From: JACVRW01 sp963803245
Lineage (GTDB): Bacteria; Actinomycetota; Thermoleophilia; Solirubrobacterales; Thermoleophilaceae
Reading direction: 5' to 3'
DNA length: 64,000 nucleotides
Assembly: GCA_963803245.1 (NCBI GenBank)
Contig: CAWDLI010000015.1
Coordinates: forward strand, 62,001-126,000
The stretch's first letter is position 1, and every line of letters starts with the position of its first letter. Under the pieces are notes generated by a model that saw nothing but the letters and a program-made list of their open reading frames with translations, searched no databases and was not told the origin of the DNA. The position numbers were made by a program, and so were the translations under genes. This document shows positions 45,313 through 52,648 of this stretch, one piece after another.

Positions 45313-45930
45313 GTGCTCGAGACGCTGGTCACGTTCCTGCCGGTGGCGGTGCTGCTCACGATCGTGCCGGGCCCGGCCACCGCGCTCGTCGTGTCGTCCG
45401 CGTTCCGCGGCGGCCGCCGCGAGGCGCTCCGCACGGTCGCCGGCAACAGCCTCGGAATTCTCCTGTGGGCGCTCTTCGCCGCCTTCGGCCTGGCCGCGGT
45501 CGTGGCGGCGTCGGCCGGCGCGTTCACCGCCATGAAGGTCGGGTGTGGCGTGGCGCTCGTCTACCTCGGCGCCCAGGCCATCTGGCGCAGCCGCCGTGCC
45601 GGCGAGGCGCCCGGGCTGCCGCAAGGACCCCCGCGCCGCCCGCTACGCGCGGGCCTGGCCACCAGCATTTCCAACCCCAAGCTCGCCGTGTTCTTCGTGG
45701 CCCTATTTCCGCAGTTCGTGCCCGCGGGTGAGCCGGTGCTGCCCTACGCGCTCGCGATGGTCGCCCTCCAGCTGGCCACCGACCTCGTCTACTACGCCGG
45801 GCTCGCCTGGCTCGTGGTCTCCGCCCGGCGCGCCTTCGCGGCCGGGCCATGGATGGCCTGGGTCGAGCGGCTCACCGGCGGAGTGATGGTCGCCCTGGGG
45901 CTGCGGGTGATGCTCGAGCGGCGCCACTAG
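45313..45930 (+). CDS. LysE/RhtB family translocator
   Basis: A 205-residue exporter with six hydrophobic segments. It has TFLPVAVLLTIVPGPATALVVSSAFRGGRREAL at the N-terminus, where PGPA replaces the SPGAD of the other LysE gene in the window. RAGLATSISNPKLAVFFVALFPQFV (the S-N-P-K motif) lies near residue 130. GTG 45313 is chosen for full length. It is divergent from the acylase and converges on the next minus-strand gene, overlapping it by 4 bases. Confidence 0.9.
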   Translation: MLETLVTFLPVAVLLTIVPGPATALVVSSAFRGGRREALRTVAGNSLGILLWALFAAFGLAAVVAASAGAFTAMKVGCGVALVYLGAQAIWRSRRAGEAPGLPQGPPRRPLRAGLATSISNPKLAVFFVALFPQFVPAGEPVLPYALAMVALQLATDLVYYAGLAWLVVSARRAFAAGPWMAWVERLTGGVMVALGLRVMLERRH

Positions 45931-46511
45931 CTCCCCGGGCGCCGCCTGAGCCAGACGAAACCGACGCCGAGCAGCAGCAGCGCGGCCGCCGGCACGCCCG
46001 CCAGCAGCGGGCGCGGCAGGCCATCGTCGGCCTCCGGCTCCGCGGCGGCGGCCTCGCGCCACGGCTCCCAGACCTCCGGCGGCAGGGCCGTGCCGTCCGC
46101 CGCCCTCAGATGCCGGGCGGGCAGCGGGGAGAGTTCGCCGGCCAGGCGGCTCAGCCTGGCGGCGGCCGAGTCCGTCACGCGCGACCACACCGCCGACGGC
46201 TCGGCGTCGAGCGGGAGCACCGCCCGCAGCTGAGGCGAGTAGGCCATCGAGACGCGGCCGGCGACCCCGCCGTTGCCGTCGCCGAAGAGCATCACCAACC
46301 GGTAGGCGCGCACCGGTCCCGGGTCGCGCGGGAGGGAACCCGCGTAGAGCGCGCCGCTGTTGTGGAAGCGCTGGCCCACGCCGTTCTTCAGCGCCACGCA
46401 TCCCTCCCGGCCGCAGATCTTCATGCCGGTCACCTCCTTGGCGCCCGCGGCGGGCGCGGCGCCGAGCAGGACGGCCGAGAGCAGCAGTGCGGTACGGGCA
46501 AGGCGCGGCAT
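45927..46511 (-). CDS. Membrane-anchored secreted protein of unknown function, divergent from the ECF sigma factor
   Basis: A 194-residue protein with type I topology. A signal peptide (LARTALLLSAVLLGAAPAAGA) is followed by an extracytoplasmic domain, a Glu/Ala-rich spacer and a C-terminal helix (LLAGVPAAALLLLGVGFVWL) before RRRPGS. Two early cysteines (KICGREGC) may form a disulfide. No known domain is recognised. ATG 46509-46511 follows GGAGGACCC. It faces the sigma-factor gene across a mirror-symmetric pair of promoters, so it is very probably a target of that sigma factor and part of the response it controls. Confidence 0.78.
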   Translation of the reverse strand: MPRLARTALLLSAVLLGAAPAAGAKEVTGMKICGREGCVALKNGVGQRFHNSGALYAGSLPRDPGPVRAYRLVMLFGDGNGGVAGRVSMAYSPQLRAVLPLDAEPSAVWSRVTDSAAARLSRLAGELSPLPARHLRAADGTALPPEVWEPWREAAAAEPEADDGLPRPLLAGVPAAALLLLGVGFVWLRRRPGS

Positions 46512-46536
46512 GGGTCCTCCGTGGTCGCTTGCCTCC

Positions 46537-46593
46537 TCTACAACCGTGCCGGCGGAACGGTTCCCGGAACCGTCGTGGCGCCATCGGTGTAGA
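46537..46593. promoter_or_regulatory. Mirror-symmetric divergent ECF sigma promoters
   Basis: Plus strand: GGAACC (46566-46571), 16 bases, TGTAGA (46588-46593). Minus strand: GGAACC (46564-46559), 16 bases, TGTAGA (46542-46537). The hexamers and the spacing are identical in both directions. The two -35 boxes form a perfect palindrome, ACGGTTCC-C-GGAACCGT (46557-46573), centred on 46565. GGAAC is the classic ECF -35 motif. Plus-strand transcription would start at or just before the GTG of the sigma gene, giving a leaderless message. Confidence 0.8.
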
Positions 46594-46600
46594 ACGGGCA

Positions 46601-47167
46601 GTGGTGGGCCGGCCACTTCCCGACGGAGAGCTCGTCGCGCGCGCCAGGCGAGGCGACGCCTCCGCGTATGAGGAGCTCGTGCGCCGTCATGCCCAGATCG
46701 CCTTCCGCACCGCCTACCTCGTCGCCGGCTCGGCCGCGGACGCCGAGGAGGCCGCCCAGGACGCCTTCGTCAAGGCGCATGGCGCCCTCGGGCGCTTCCG
46801 GCCCGACGCACCGTTTCGCCCGTGGCTGCTCCAGATCGTGGCCAACGAGGCCAAGAACCGCCGGCGGTCGGCGGGCCGGCGCACCGCGCTCGCGCTTCGC
46901 GCCGCGCGGGAGAGCCCCTCGGGAGGCGCGGCTCCGCCTCCCGAGCGGGCCCTCCTCGCCGCCGAGGAGCGCGCCGCGCTCCTCGGAGCACTCGACTCGC
47001 TCGACGAGCGCGACCGGCTCGTGATCGGCTACCGCTACCTGCTCGAGCTCTCAGAGGCCGAGACGGCGGCGGCGCTCGGCTGCCGGCCGGGCACCGTGAA
47101 GTCGCGGCTCTCGCGTGCGCTCGAGCGCCTTCGAAGCGCCGAGGGAATGGAGCGGCTCCATGCCTGA
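46601..47167 (+). CDS. ECF-type RNA polymerase sigma factor
   Basis: A 188-residue group IV sigma factor. Region 2 reads DASAYEELVRRHAQIAFRTAYLVAGSAADAEEAAQDAFVKAHGALGRFRPDAPFRPWLLQIVANEAKNRRR. After an Ala/Pro-rich linker, region 4 has LGALDSLDERDRLVIGYRYLLELSEAETAAALGCRPGTVKSRLSRALERLR. Start is GTG 46601 (or the adjacent GTG 46604); an upstream open frame is rejected because it would cross the promoter. No Shine-Dalgarno is seen and the -10 element ends 7 bases before, so a leaderless message is likely. The promoter copy in front of it suggests autoregulation. The next gene overlaps by 8 bases and is a candidate anti-sigma factor. Confidence 0.92.
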   Translation: MVGRPLPDGELVARARRGDASAYEELVRRHAQIAFRTAYLVAGSAADAEEAAQDAFVKAHGALGRFRPDAPFRPWLLQIVANEAKNRRRSAGRRTALALRAARESPSGGAAPPPERALLAAEERAALLGALDSLDERDRLVIGYRYLLELSEAETAAALGCRPGTVKSRLSRALERLRSAEGMERLHA

Positions 47168-47891
47168 CCGCCTCGAGCAGCGACTCGCGGCCCTGGCAGC
47201 CGAGATCGAGTTCCCCCCCACCCCCGACCTGGCGCCCACGGTCAGCGCGCGCATCGGGGAGCCGGCCCCGCGCCGTCGGCTCGTGCGTCCCGCTCGCCGG
47301 TCGCTGGCCCTGGCGCTCGCCGCGCTCGCACTGCTCGCCGCGGGCGCGGCAGCGGTGCCCGCCGTGCGGGACGCGGTCGGCGACCTACTCGGTCTGGACG
47401 GAGCCACGGTCGAGCGCGTGCCGCGGCTTCCGGCCTCGCCCGGCGCGATCGACCTCGGCCGGCCCGTCACGCTCGACGCGGCCGCCGAGCAGCTGGGCTT
47501 CCGGCCGCTCGTGCCGCACGACCCCCGGCTGGGGGCACCCGATGGCGTGTACCTGCGCGGCCGTGGCCCCCGGGGGCAGCTGACCCTGGCCTACCGGCCC
47601 TCGCCCGAGCTCTTCCTGACCCAGTTCCGCGGCGACCTGAGCCCCGACCTCATCGGCAAGTTCATCGGCCCGGACACCGGCACGAGGCGCGTGCGCGTGG
47701 ACGGAGCGCCCGGGTTCTGGATCGATGGGCCGCACTCGTTCGCCTATCGCGACGAGCGCGGCCTGATCCGCATCGAGGAGCTGCGACTCGCCGAGAGCAC
47801 GCTGCTCTGGACGAGCGCGCGCCTGTTGCTTCGCCTCGAGTCGGACCTACCCCTGCGACGGGCGCTCGAGATCGCGCGCAGCGTGCGGTGA
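47160..47891 (+). CDS. Single-pass membrane protein, candidate anti-sigma factor
   Basis: A 243-residue protein. An N-terminal cytoplasmic segment of about 55 residues (RLEQRLAALAAEIEFPPTPDLAPTVSARIGEPAPRRRL) leads to one helix (LALALAALALLAAGAAAVPAV) and a roughly 165-residue outer domain. It is encoded directly after the sigma gene, with an 8-base overlap, the classic place of an anti-sigma factor. The zinc-binding HxxxCxxC of ZAS-type anti-sigmas is absent. The N-terminal EFPPTPDL segment is common in actinobacterial proteins encoded next to ECF factors. Function inferred from context. Confidence 0.75.
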   Translation: MPDRLEQRLAALAAEIEFPPTPDLAPTVSARIGEPAPRRRLVRPARRSLALALAALALLAAGAAAVPAVRDAVGDLLGLDGATVERVPRLPASPGAIDLGRPVTLDAAAEQLGFRPLVPHDPRLGAPDGVYLRGRGPRGQLTLAYRPSPELFLTQFRGDLSPDLIGKFIGPDTGTRRVRVDGAPGFWIDGPHSFAYRDERGLIRIEELRLAESTLLWTSARLLLRLESDLPLRRALEIARSVR

Positions 47892-48269
47892 CGACAGGCG
47901 CAGCCGGCGTCCGCGCAGCTCGATCCTGCGCGCCAGCTCGAACCCGATCAGCGCGCACGAGGCCACCACCGGGGTGAAGAAGTTGAGGACCTCGGACGGG
48001 CCGGACACCCCGTCGGGAGCGCCGTGGCCGAGGAACACGAGCACGGGGACCAGGCCGAGCAGGACGACGGACCAGTGCCGGATCAACGCACCGCACACGA
48101 CGGTGGCGAGCAGGATGACCAGGTAGGTGAGGCCCTCGGGCAGGACCTCCATGCCCGCCCGCCAGGCGATCCACAGACAGGTGTACGCCGCCACGAGGAC
48201 GGCCGCACGCACCCACGAAGGTGATTTTGAGAGCGACCCCGGCATTTCGCTCAATACATTTGTCGGCAT
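47847..48269 (-). CDS. Small integral membrane protein of unknown function
   Basis: A 140-residue protein with four hydrophobic segments (AAVLVAAYTCLWIAWRAG, LTYLVILLATVVCGALI, WSVVLLGLVPVLVFLG, FFTPVVASCALIGFELA). No motif is recognised. ATG 48267-48269 gives MPTNVLSEMPGSL; a later ATG (48243-48245) would also keep all helices. Its 3' end overlaps the oppositely oriented anti-sigma-like gene by 45 bases. It is downstream of the DivIVA-like gene on the same strand. Confidence 0.62.
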   Translation of the reverse strand: MPTNVLSEMPGSLSKSPSWVRAAVLVAAYTCLWIAWRAGMEVLPEGLTYLVILLATVVCGALIRHWSVVLLGLVPVLVFLGHGAPDGVSGPSEVLNFFTPVVASCALIGFELARRIELRGRRLRLSSPHAARDLERPSQG

Positions 48270-48306
48270 CCGGCGCCGCGCGGCTTAGCCGGGGCCCAGA
48301 ACGCGC

Positions 48307-48356
48307 AACGCCCCCGGAAGCCGGTCGCGGATTTCCGCGGCGGCCCCGAGGGCGTT
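48307..48356 (-). terminator. Hairpin downstream of the DivIVA-like gene
   Basis: AACGCCC (48307-48313) pairs with GGGCGTT (48350-48356). An inner hairpin, CGCGG-ATTT-CCGCG, lies inside. The structure begins about 20 bases beyond the DivIVA stop on the minus strand and fits a GC-rich terminator. The strand is assigned by position; the stem itself is symmetrical. Confidence 0.5.
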
Positions 48357-48375
48357 ACTTGGTTGGGGTTGTGGC

Positions 48376-49914
48376 CTAGCGGCCGGAACGGAGGAAGGCG
48401 TCGTTGAGGATCTCCTGCGGATCCTCGAGTCCGAACTTCTCCTTGAGGTGGCGAGCCACCTCGTCACGGGGGGCACCGCTCTTGGCCATGTTGAAGGCCT
48501 CGAGACGGGGACCCACACCGGGCGGGTGCACCGCACTGGTGCCGTTGCCGGTGGCCTGGGGAGCCAGGCTGCCGAACAGGCGGCGCTGCGTTTCACGCTG
48601 CGGCGCTGCCTCGGCGGCACCCCACTCCATGCGGGGCGAATCCGCCGTGGCGGGCGCCACGGGCTCCTCGGGCGTCGCCAGCGGCGACGCGCTCGGAGCG
48701 GCGGGGCGGCCGGTCGGCCACGCCTCGCGGGGCGCGGGCTTGGCGGCGGTCGCCTGGGACGCCGGGGCGTTCATGGTCGCCGGAGCCGCGGGCTTGACCG
48801 GACCGTTGGCCGGCGGGGCGGGCGGCTTGGCCGCCACGGGTGCCGGCTTCGCGGGGGCATCCTGCTTGGCCTCGTCACCTTCCGGCTTCACATCCCTGGC
48901 GAAGCGACCCGACGAGCGCTCCTCGCGGGGCACGTCGAGGTCGGCCCGCAGCTTGTCGGCCCCAGCGCGCACCGTCTCGGCGAGCGCGGAGATCGATCCG
49001 CGGGCGTCGGCCACGAGCTTCCCGAGGTCGCCTTCCACGGCGTTGGCACGGTCGAGCAGCCGCATGACGGACTGCTCCACACGCTCCACGTGCTCCTGAG
49101 CCTGGGCCCGGGAGCTGGCCCGCGTGCTGGCGGCCTCGGCCCGTGCGCTGGACAGGGTGGAATCGGCTTCCTTGCGCGCGCTCGTAAGCATGCGCTCGGA
49201 CTCGGTCTTGGCGTTCGTCAGCGTCTTCTCGGCGCTGGCGTTGGCCTCGCTGACCGTCTTCTCCGCCTCGGCCTTGGCGCTCGTGAGCGTCTGGTGAGCG
49301 TTGGAGTTGGCGGTCGTGGTCGTCTTCTCGGCCTCCGCCTTGGCGGTGGAGAGCGTGTGCTCGGCGCTCGAGTTCGCGCTCGTCACCGTCTTCTCCGCCT
49401 CGGCCTTGGCGCTCGAGACCGTCTGCTCGGCCTCCTCGCGAGCGCTCGTGAGAGTGCTCTTCGCCTCGGCACGTGCGGTCGACAGGGTGCTGGTGGCCTC
49501 GTTGCGAGCGTTGGTCAGCGTGCTCTCGGCCTCGGCCTTGGCGCTGGAGAGGGTCTGGTGAGCGCTTGCGTTCGCGTTCGTGACCGTCTTCTCGGCCTGG
49601 GCCTTGCTGCTCGCGAGGGTGGTCTCGGCCTCGTTCCTCGCACGTGCGAGGGTGGTCTCGGCCTCGGCCTTGGCGCTGGAGCGCACGCGCTCCGCCTCGG
49701 CACGCGCCGACTGCTCGAGTTCCTGCGCGGCACGTTCGGCCGCGTCGACGATCGCCGTTACGCGCTCGCCCGTCGCTGCGGCAGTACCGCCATGCTTCAC
49801 CTCATCGACGGCCGTGGCCACCTCGCGCAAGTGGTTGTGTACCGCCTCGGGGTCGAGGCCCCGGCGCACCTGAGGGAAGTCCTTCCGCTCAATGAGTTCC
49901 CGTCTGAGTTCCAA
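48376..49914 (-). CDS. DivIVA-like coiled-coil protein with long hendecad repeat region
   Basis: A 512-residue protein. The N-terminus (IERKDFPQVRRGLDPEAVHNHLREVATAVDEV) matches the DivIVA membrane-binding domain, in which F-x-x-x-x-R-G-x-D-x-x-x-V is conserved. Residues about 65-270 form a continuous coiled coil of 11-residue units such as AKAEAEKTVTS and ARNEAESTLTN. A Pro/Ala-rich linker (about 345-420) leads to a conserved end, GAPRDEVARHLKEKFGLEDPQEILNDAFLRSGR, which resembles a small C-terminal domain seen in other actinobacterial DivIVA-like proteins. It probably localises to curved membrane or poles. Starts with ATG 49912-49914. Confidence 0.82.
   Translation of the reverse strand: MELRRELIERKDFPQVRRGLDPEAVHNHLREVATAVDEVKHGGTAAATGERVTAIVDAAERAAQELEQSARAEAERVRSSAKAEAETTLARARNEAETTLASSKAQAEKTVTNANASAHQTLSSAKAEAESTLTNARNEATSTLSTARAEAKSTLTSAREEAEQTVSSAKAEAEKTVTSANSSAEHTLSTAKAEAEKTTTTANSNAHQTLTSAKAEAEKTVSEANASAEKTLTNAKTESERMLTSARKEADSTLSSARAEAASTRASSRAQAQEHVERVEQSVMRLLDRANAVEGDLGKLVADARGSISALAETVRAGADKLRADLDVPREERSSGRFARDVKPEGDEAKQDAPAKPAPVAAKPPAPPANGPVKPAAPATMNAPASQATAAKPAPREAWPTGRPAAPSASPLATPEEPVAPATADSPRMEWGAAEAAPQRETQRRLFGSLAPQATGNGTSAVHPPGVGPRLEAFNMAKSGAPRDEVARHLKEKFGLEDPQEILNDAFLRSGR
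49105..49720 (-). repeat. Coding tandem repeat (33-base period, hendecad coiled coil)
   Basis: Within the DivIVA-like gene a roughly 33-base unit is repeated about 18 times with drift. On the protein it gives the pattern A-K-A-E-A-E-K-T-V-T-S with the alternates A-N-S-S-A-H-Q-T-L-x-x. Alternation of charged and Asn/Ser/Ala units is visible. An 11-residue period gives a nearly straight (right-handed) coiled coil. It is coding and is not a CRISPR array. Confidence 0.8.
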
Positions 49915-50126
49915 GTCGCTGCTCTCCTGGGTGGGTTAGAAGATCAACGTAAGACAGGTCCGGTTTTTCTGCGCAACTCCGGGCGCAGTACTCCCCCAAT
50001 GGGGGTGAGTGGCACCGAAACCCCTGCTTACAAGCGGCTTTCCGCGAAGGCTCCAGCGGCCTGTAACCCCCCCTTTCGGGGTGGGGCAGTGTGAGTGATT
50101 GCCGTCCCCGCCGGCGGATGGTCGGC

Positions 50127-50154
50127 TTGACTTGAGCAATACGGGGATGTAGGA
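50127..50154 (+). promoter_or_regulatory. Promoter motif TTGACT-N16-GTAGGA upstream of the beta-helix gene
   Basis: TTGACT (50127-50132) and GTAGGA (50149-50154) are 16 bases apart, and the ATG is only 8 bases downstream. The same two boxes at the same spacing occur 1.26 kb further on, ahead of the methyltransferase gene. The preceding 49915-50126 holds GC-rich hairpins (for example CCCCC-AAT-GGGGG at 49993-50005) but no gene. Confidence 0.55.
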
Positions 50155-50162
50155 AGGAGCGG

Positions 50163-51377
50163 ATGCTCCGTGTCTGCGTCGTGCTGATCGCCCTCGTTGC
50201 CCTCTCGGGCTGTGCCGTCGCCATCCCCGAGAAGCCGACGAACATCACGACGACCGGCGCCACGCTGAACGCGGAGGTGTCAACCAGCATCGACGGACCG
50301 GTCGACTACTGGTTCAGGTACGGGACGACCGACGCCTACGGCACGGACACGCCCCACCGGACGATCGTCCTGGACGAGGGCGACGACCCCGCCCCGGTCT
50401 CCGAGCCCATCTCGGGCCTGAGCGCCAACACCCGGTACCACTGGCAGGCCTGCGCTCAGGACAGTGAGGAGGATCCCCCGCGAGCCATCTGCAGCACCGA
50501 CCAGACCTTCGAAGGGCACAACGTCGCATGCGGGGAGACGATCACCAGGAGCATCTACGTCACGAACGACCTTCAGGCCTGTAAGGCCGGCCTCGTGATC
50601 GGGGCTGCCGGCATCACCCTCGACCTGAACGGCCACACGATCGACGGCGACCCGACGGGACAGGGCTCCGGGACCGGGGTCAGCAATTCGGCCGGGTTCG
50701 ACGGGGTGACGATCCAGAACGGCACGCTCCAGGACTTCAGCCTCGCCGGCGTACACCTCGAGGACGCAGCCGGCAACCGGGTGCGCGGGCTGAACGTGGT
50801 CGGTGCCCTGGCTCAGGGAATTGACATCGGCGGAGCCTCAGCGAACACAGTGATCGAGGGGAATGAGGCTGACGCCATCGGCGTGGCGCTTCGCATACGG
50901 GCCTCGGGCGTGCACGCGGAGGACAACACGGTCTCCGGCGTAGGCCTTACCTCGAGCGAGAAGACCGGCCCCCTGGTCGTGCTCGGTAACGACAACCGCA
51001 TCGAGGGAAACAGGCCGAAGCTGATCCACATCGACGGGATCGGACGAGGCGTGGGCCGGGGAGCCCTGATCGTCGTAGGCGACCGCAACCAGGTCCTGGG
51101 CAACACGGCAAACGACAGCGTGCTCAACGGCATCGTGATCGAGCCCCAGGCGGCCAACACGCTGCTGCGGGGCAACCGCGCCCACAACAACGGCCACGAG
51201 TTCTCGTTCGGGGACGGCATCCTCGTGGAGAGCGCGTCGACCTCGATCGGTGACAACAGCGCCAACCTGAACGCCGGCCTGGGAATCAGCGCCATAGCGG
51301 GAGTGACGGACCTGGGCGGCAACAGCGCCAACGGGAACGGCAACTCGCTGCAGTGCCAGAACGTGTTCTGCCAGTAG
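50163..51377 (+). CDS. Secreted lipoprotein with Fn3-like domain and right-handed beta-helix
   Basis: A 404-residue protein. The N-terminus (LRVCVVLIALVALSGCAVA) has a lipobox, LSGC, so it is probably lipid-anchored. Residues about 22-115 are a fibronectin-III-like domain of the type with PVDYWFRYGTTDAYG and LSANTRYHWQACAQDSE. From about 125 the sequence becomes a parallel beta-helix with short degenerate turns: GITLDLNGHTIDGD, FDGVTIQNGTLQDF, NTVIEGNEADAIG, NDNRIEGNRP, NQVLGNTANDSV, NTLLRGNRAHNNG and GDNSANLNAG. Such folds are adhesins or polysaccharide-active surface proteins. No catalytic residues are obvious. The gene has a near-leaderless start. Confidence 0.8.
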   Translation: MLRVCVVLIALVALSGCAVAIPEKPTNITTTGATLNAEVSTSIDGPVDYWFRYGTTDAYGTDTPHRTIVLDEGDDPAPVSEPISGLSANTRYHWQACAQDSEEDPPRAICSTDQTFEGHNVACGETITRSIYVTNDLQACKAGLVIGAAGITLDLNGHTIDGDPTGQGSGTGVSNSAGFDGVTIQNGTLQDFSLAGVHLEDAAGNRVRGLNVVGALAQGIDIGGASANTVIEGNEADAIGVALRIRASGVHAEDNTVSGVGLTSSEKTGPLVVLGNDNRIEGNRPKLIHIDGIGRGVGRGALIVVGDRNQVLGNTANDSVLNGIVIEPQAANTLLRGNRAHNNGHEFSFGDGILVESASTSIGDNSANLNAGLGISAIAGVTDLGGNSANGNGNSLQCQNVFCQ

Positions 51378-51384
51378 GGCTCAG

Positions 51385-51412
51385 TTGACTTCAGCGACGG
51401 GGGCAGGTAGGA
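51385..51412 (+). promoter_or_regulatory. Second copy of promoter motif TTGACT-N16-GTAGGA
   Basis: TTGACT (51385-51390), 16 bases, GTAGGA (51407-51412). The ATG at 51418 begins 6 bases after the second box, where a transcript would be expected to start. The match to the copy at 50127 covers both boxes, the spacer length and several spacer bases. This suggests a shared sigma factor and possible leaderless translation. Confidence 0.55.
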
Positions 51413-51417
51413 ACCGC

Positions 51418-52296
51418 ATGTCCCCTCGCCCCGCAGAAGGAAGCCCTGACATGAAGGGTCTGGCCGGACACATGCCGGACCGGATCAAGCGGTTGGTCAT
51501 CGGCGGCTCGCGCCGCCTCGGCTGGGAGGTGAGCCGGCACGGCATCGTTCGCGGATCCGCGGCCCAGGGCGGTTACCTGCCATGCCCGTCCAACCGCTAC
51601 CTCACCCTGGCGCCGTGGCTGGCGGACGACGTCCAGCGCCGCTACGAGCGGATCGACCCGCTCACGACGGTGAGTCCCGACCGCTGCTACATGCTCGAGA
51701 TGCTCGCGCGCCACTGCGCCGGGCTGGGCCACGACTTCGCGGAATGTGGCGTGCTCCGCGGCGGGACCGCCGTGCTGCTGGCCGAGGTACTGCGGGAACG
51801 CGCGTCTTCCAAGCCGCGGTTGCACCTGTTCGACACCTTCGAGGGCATGCCCGCCGCTGCCGAGCGCGACCCGAGCGGACACCAGGCCGGCGACTTCGGG
51901 GCCACCTCGCTGTCTCGAGTCCGCTCGGAGCTTGGGCCGTATCCGAATGTCGTGTTCCACCCCGGCACGATCCCTCAAACCCTCAACGCAGTGGAAGGGC
52001 AGCGATTCTCCTTCGTCCACGTGGACGTGGATCTCTATGAGTCCACGCGCGACTGCCTGCGGTTCTTCTATCCGCGGCTCGTCCCGGGTGGAATGCTCGT
52101 CTGCGACGACTACGGATTTCCGCTCTACGAGCGCTCGGCGCGGCTGGCCGTGGACGAGTTCTTCGAGAGACGGCCGGAAGACGTGATCGTCCTGCGCTCG
52201 GGGCAGTGCTTCGTGATCAAGCCCTTGCCGAGCGAACGGCCGCACGCAGAGCAGACGGAGAGCGACCGCGCTACCACGCCCGTGCCGACGCCGTAG
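51418..52296 (+). CDS. TylF/MycF-family O-methyltransferase
   Basis: A 292-residue SAM-dependent methyltransferase. ATG 51418 is chosen from the promoter position; ATG 51451 (MKGLAGHMPDRIKRLV) is an alternative. The TylF signature is clear: MLEMLARHCAGLGHDFAECGVLRGGTAVLLAEVL (SAM site), LHLFDTFEGMPAAAERDP (the D-T-F-x-G motif), FSFVHVDVDLYESTRDCLRFFYPRLVPGGMLVCDDYGF (the metal-binding D-x-D-x-Y region) and FFERRPEDVIVLRSGQCFVIK. Relatives methylate sugars of macrolides or glycans. Its position among surface-protein genes suggests a cell-surface polysaccharide, but no glycosyltransferase is adjacent. Confidence 0.87.
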   Translation: MSPRPAEGSPDMKGLAGHMPDRIKRLVIGGSRRLGWEVSRHGIVRGSAAQGGYLPCPSNRYLTLAPWLADDVQRRYERIDPLTTVSPDRCYMLEMLARHCAGLGHDFAECGVLRGGTAVLLAEVLRERASSKPRLHLFDTFEGMPAAAERDPSGHQAGDFGATSLSRVRSELGPYPNVVFHPGTIPQTLNAVEGQRFSFVHVDVDLYESTRDCLRFFYPRLVPGGMLVCDDYGFPLYERSARLAVDEFFERRPEDVIVLRSGQCFVIKPLPSERPHAEQTESDRATTPVPTP

Positions 52297-52307
52297 CGCC
52301 GGGCGGG

Positions 52308-52523
52308 CTAGCGTCCGATGAGGGCTGCGCCGCGTTCGACGGCCGGGGCGTCAGCGTCCGGCTGCTGCCACTGCTCGCGGGCGACAGCAAGCATTTCCGC
52401 TACTGGGACGCCCATGTCGCGAGCGACGTCCTCGGCTGCCCAGCAGCTGAGGCACGGAGCGTTGGAAGCGAGGGGGCCGGCGCAACGACCACAGACTGTT
52501 GGCGTAGTCCACATCTGGTTCAT
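52308..52523 (-). CDS. Small zinc-ribbon-like protein
   Basis: A 71-residue protein with a Cys4 ribbon: PTVCGRCAGPLASNAPCLSCWAAEDVA. The C-x2-C pairs are separated by eleven residues. The rest is an alpha-helical, slightly acidic tail (GVPVAEMLAVAREQWQQPDADAPAVERGA). ATG 52521-52523 is chosen because the open frame upstream is Pro/Arg-rich shadow sequence. No family is recognised. The coding call rests on the paired cysteines and on composition. Confidence 0.5.
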   Translation of the reverse strand: MNQMWTTPTVCGRCAGPLASNAPCLSCWAAEDVARDMGVPVAEMLAVAREQWQQPDADAPAVERGAALIGR

Positions 52524-52648
52524 ATCGGAGCGCCCCAAGGAACCCTGACCAATCGGACCCCTTCCTGGACGGCGGCTAGGTGGACCGTGGCGGGGGGCGG
52601 GGGCTAACTCCGACAGCCCCAGGTATCCCTCGTCTGAACGAGGGCCGC

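Noticed and set aside
49105..49720. Regular 33-base repeats considered as a CRISPR array
   Set aside because: The units are in frame, encode a coiled coil, and have no alternating unique spacers.
49980..50100. CCCCC-AAT-GGGGG and similar hairpins considered as a riboswitch
   Set aside because: No conserved core of a known riboswitch class was recognised. Simple GC hairpins are common in this sequence.
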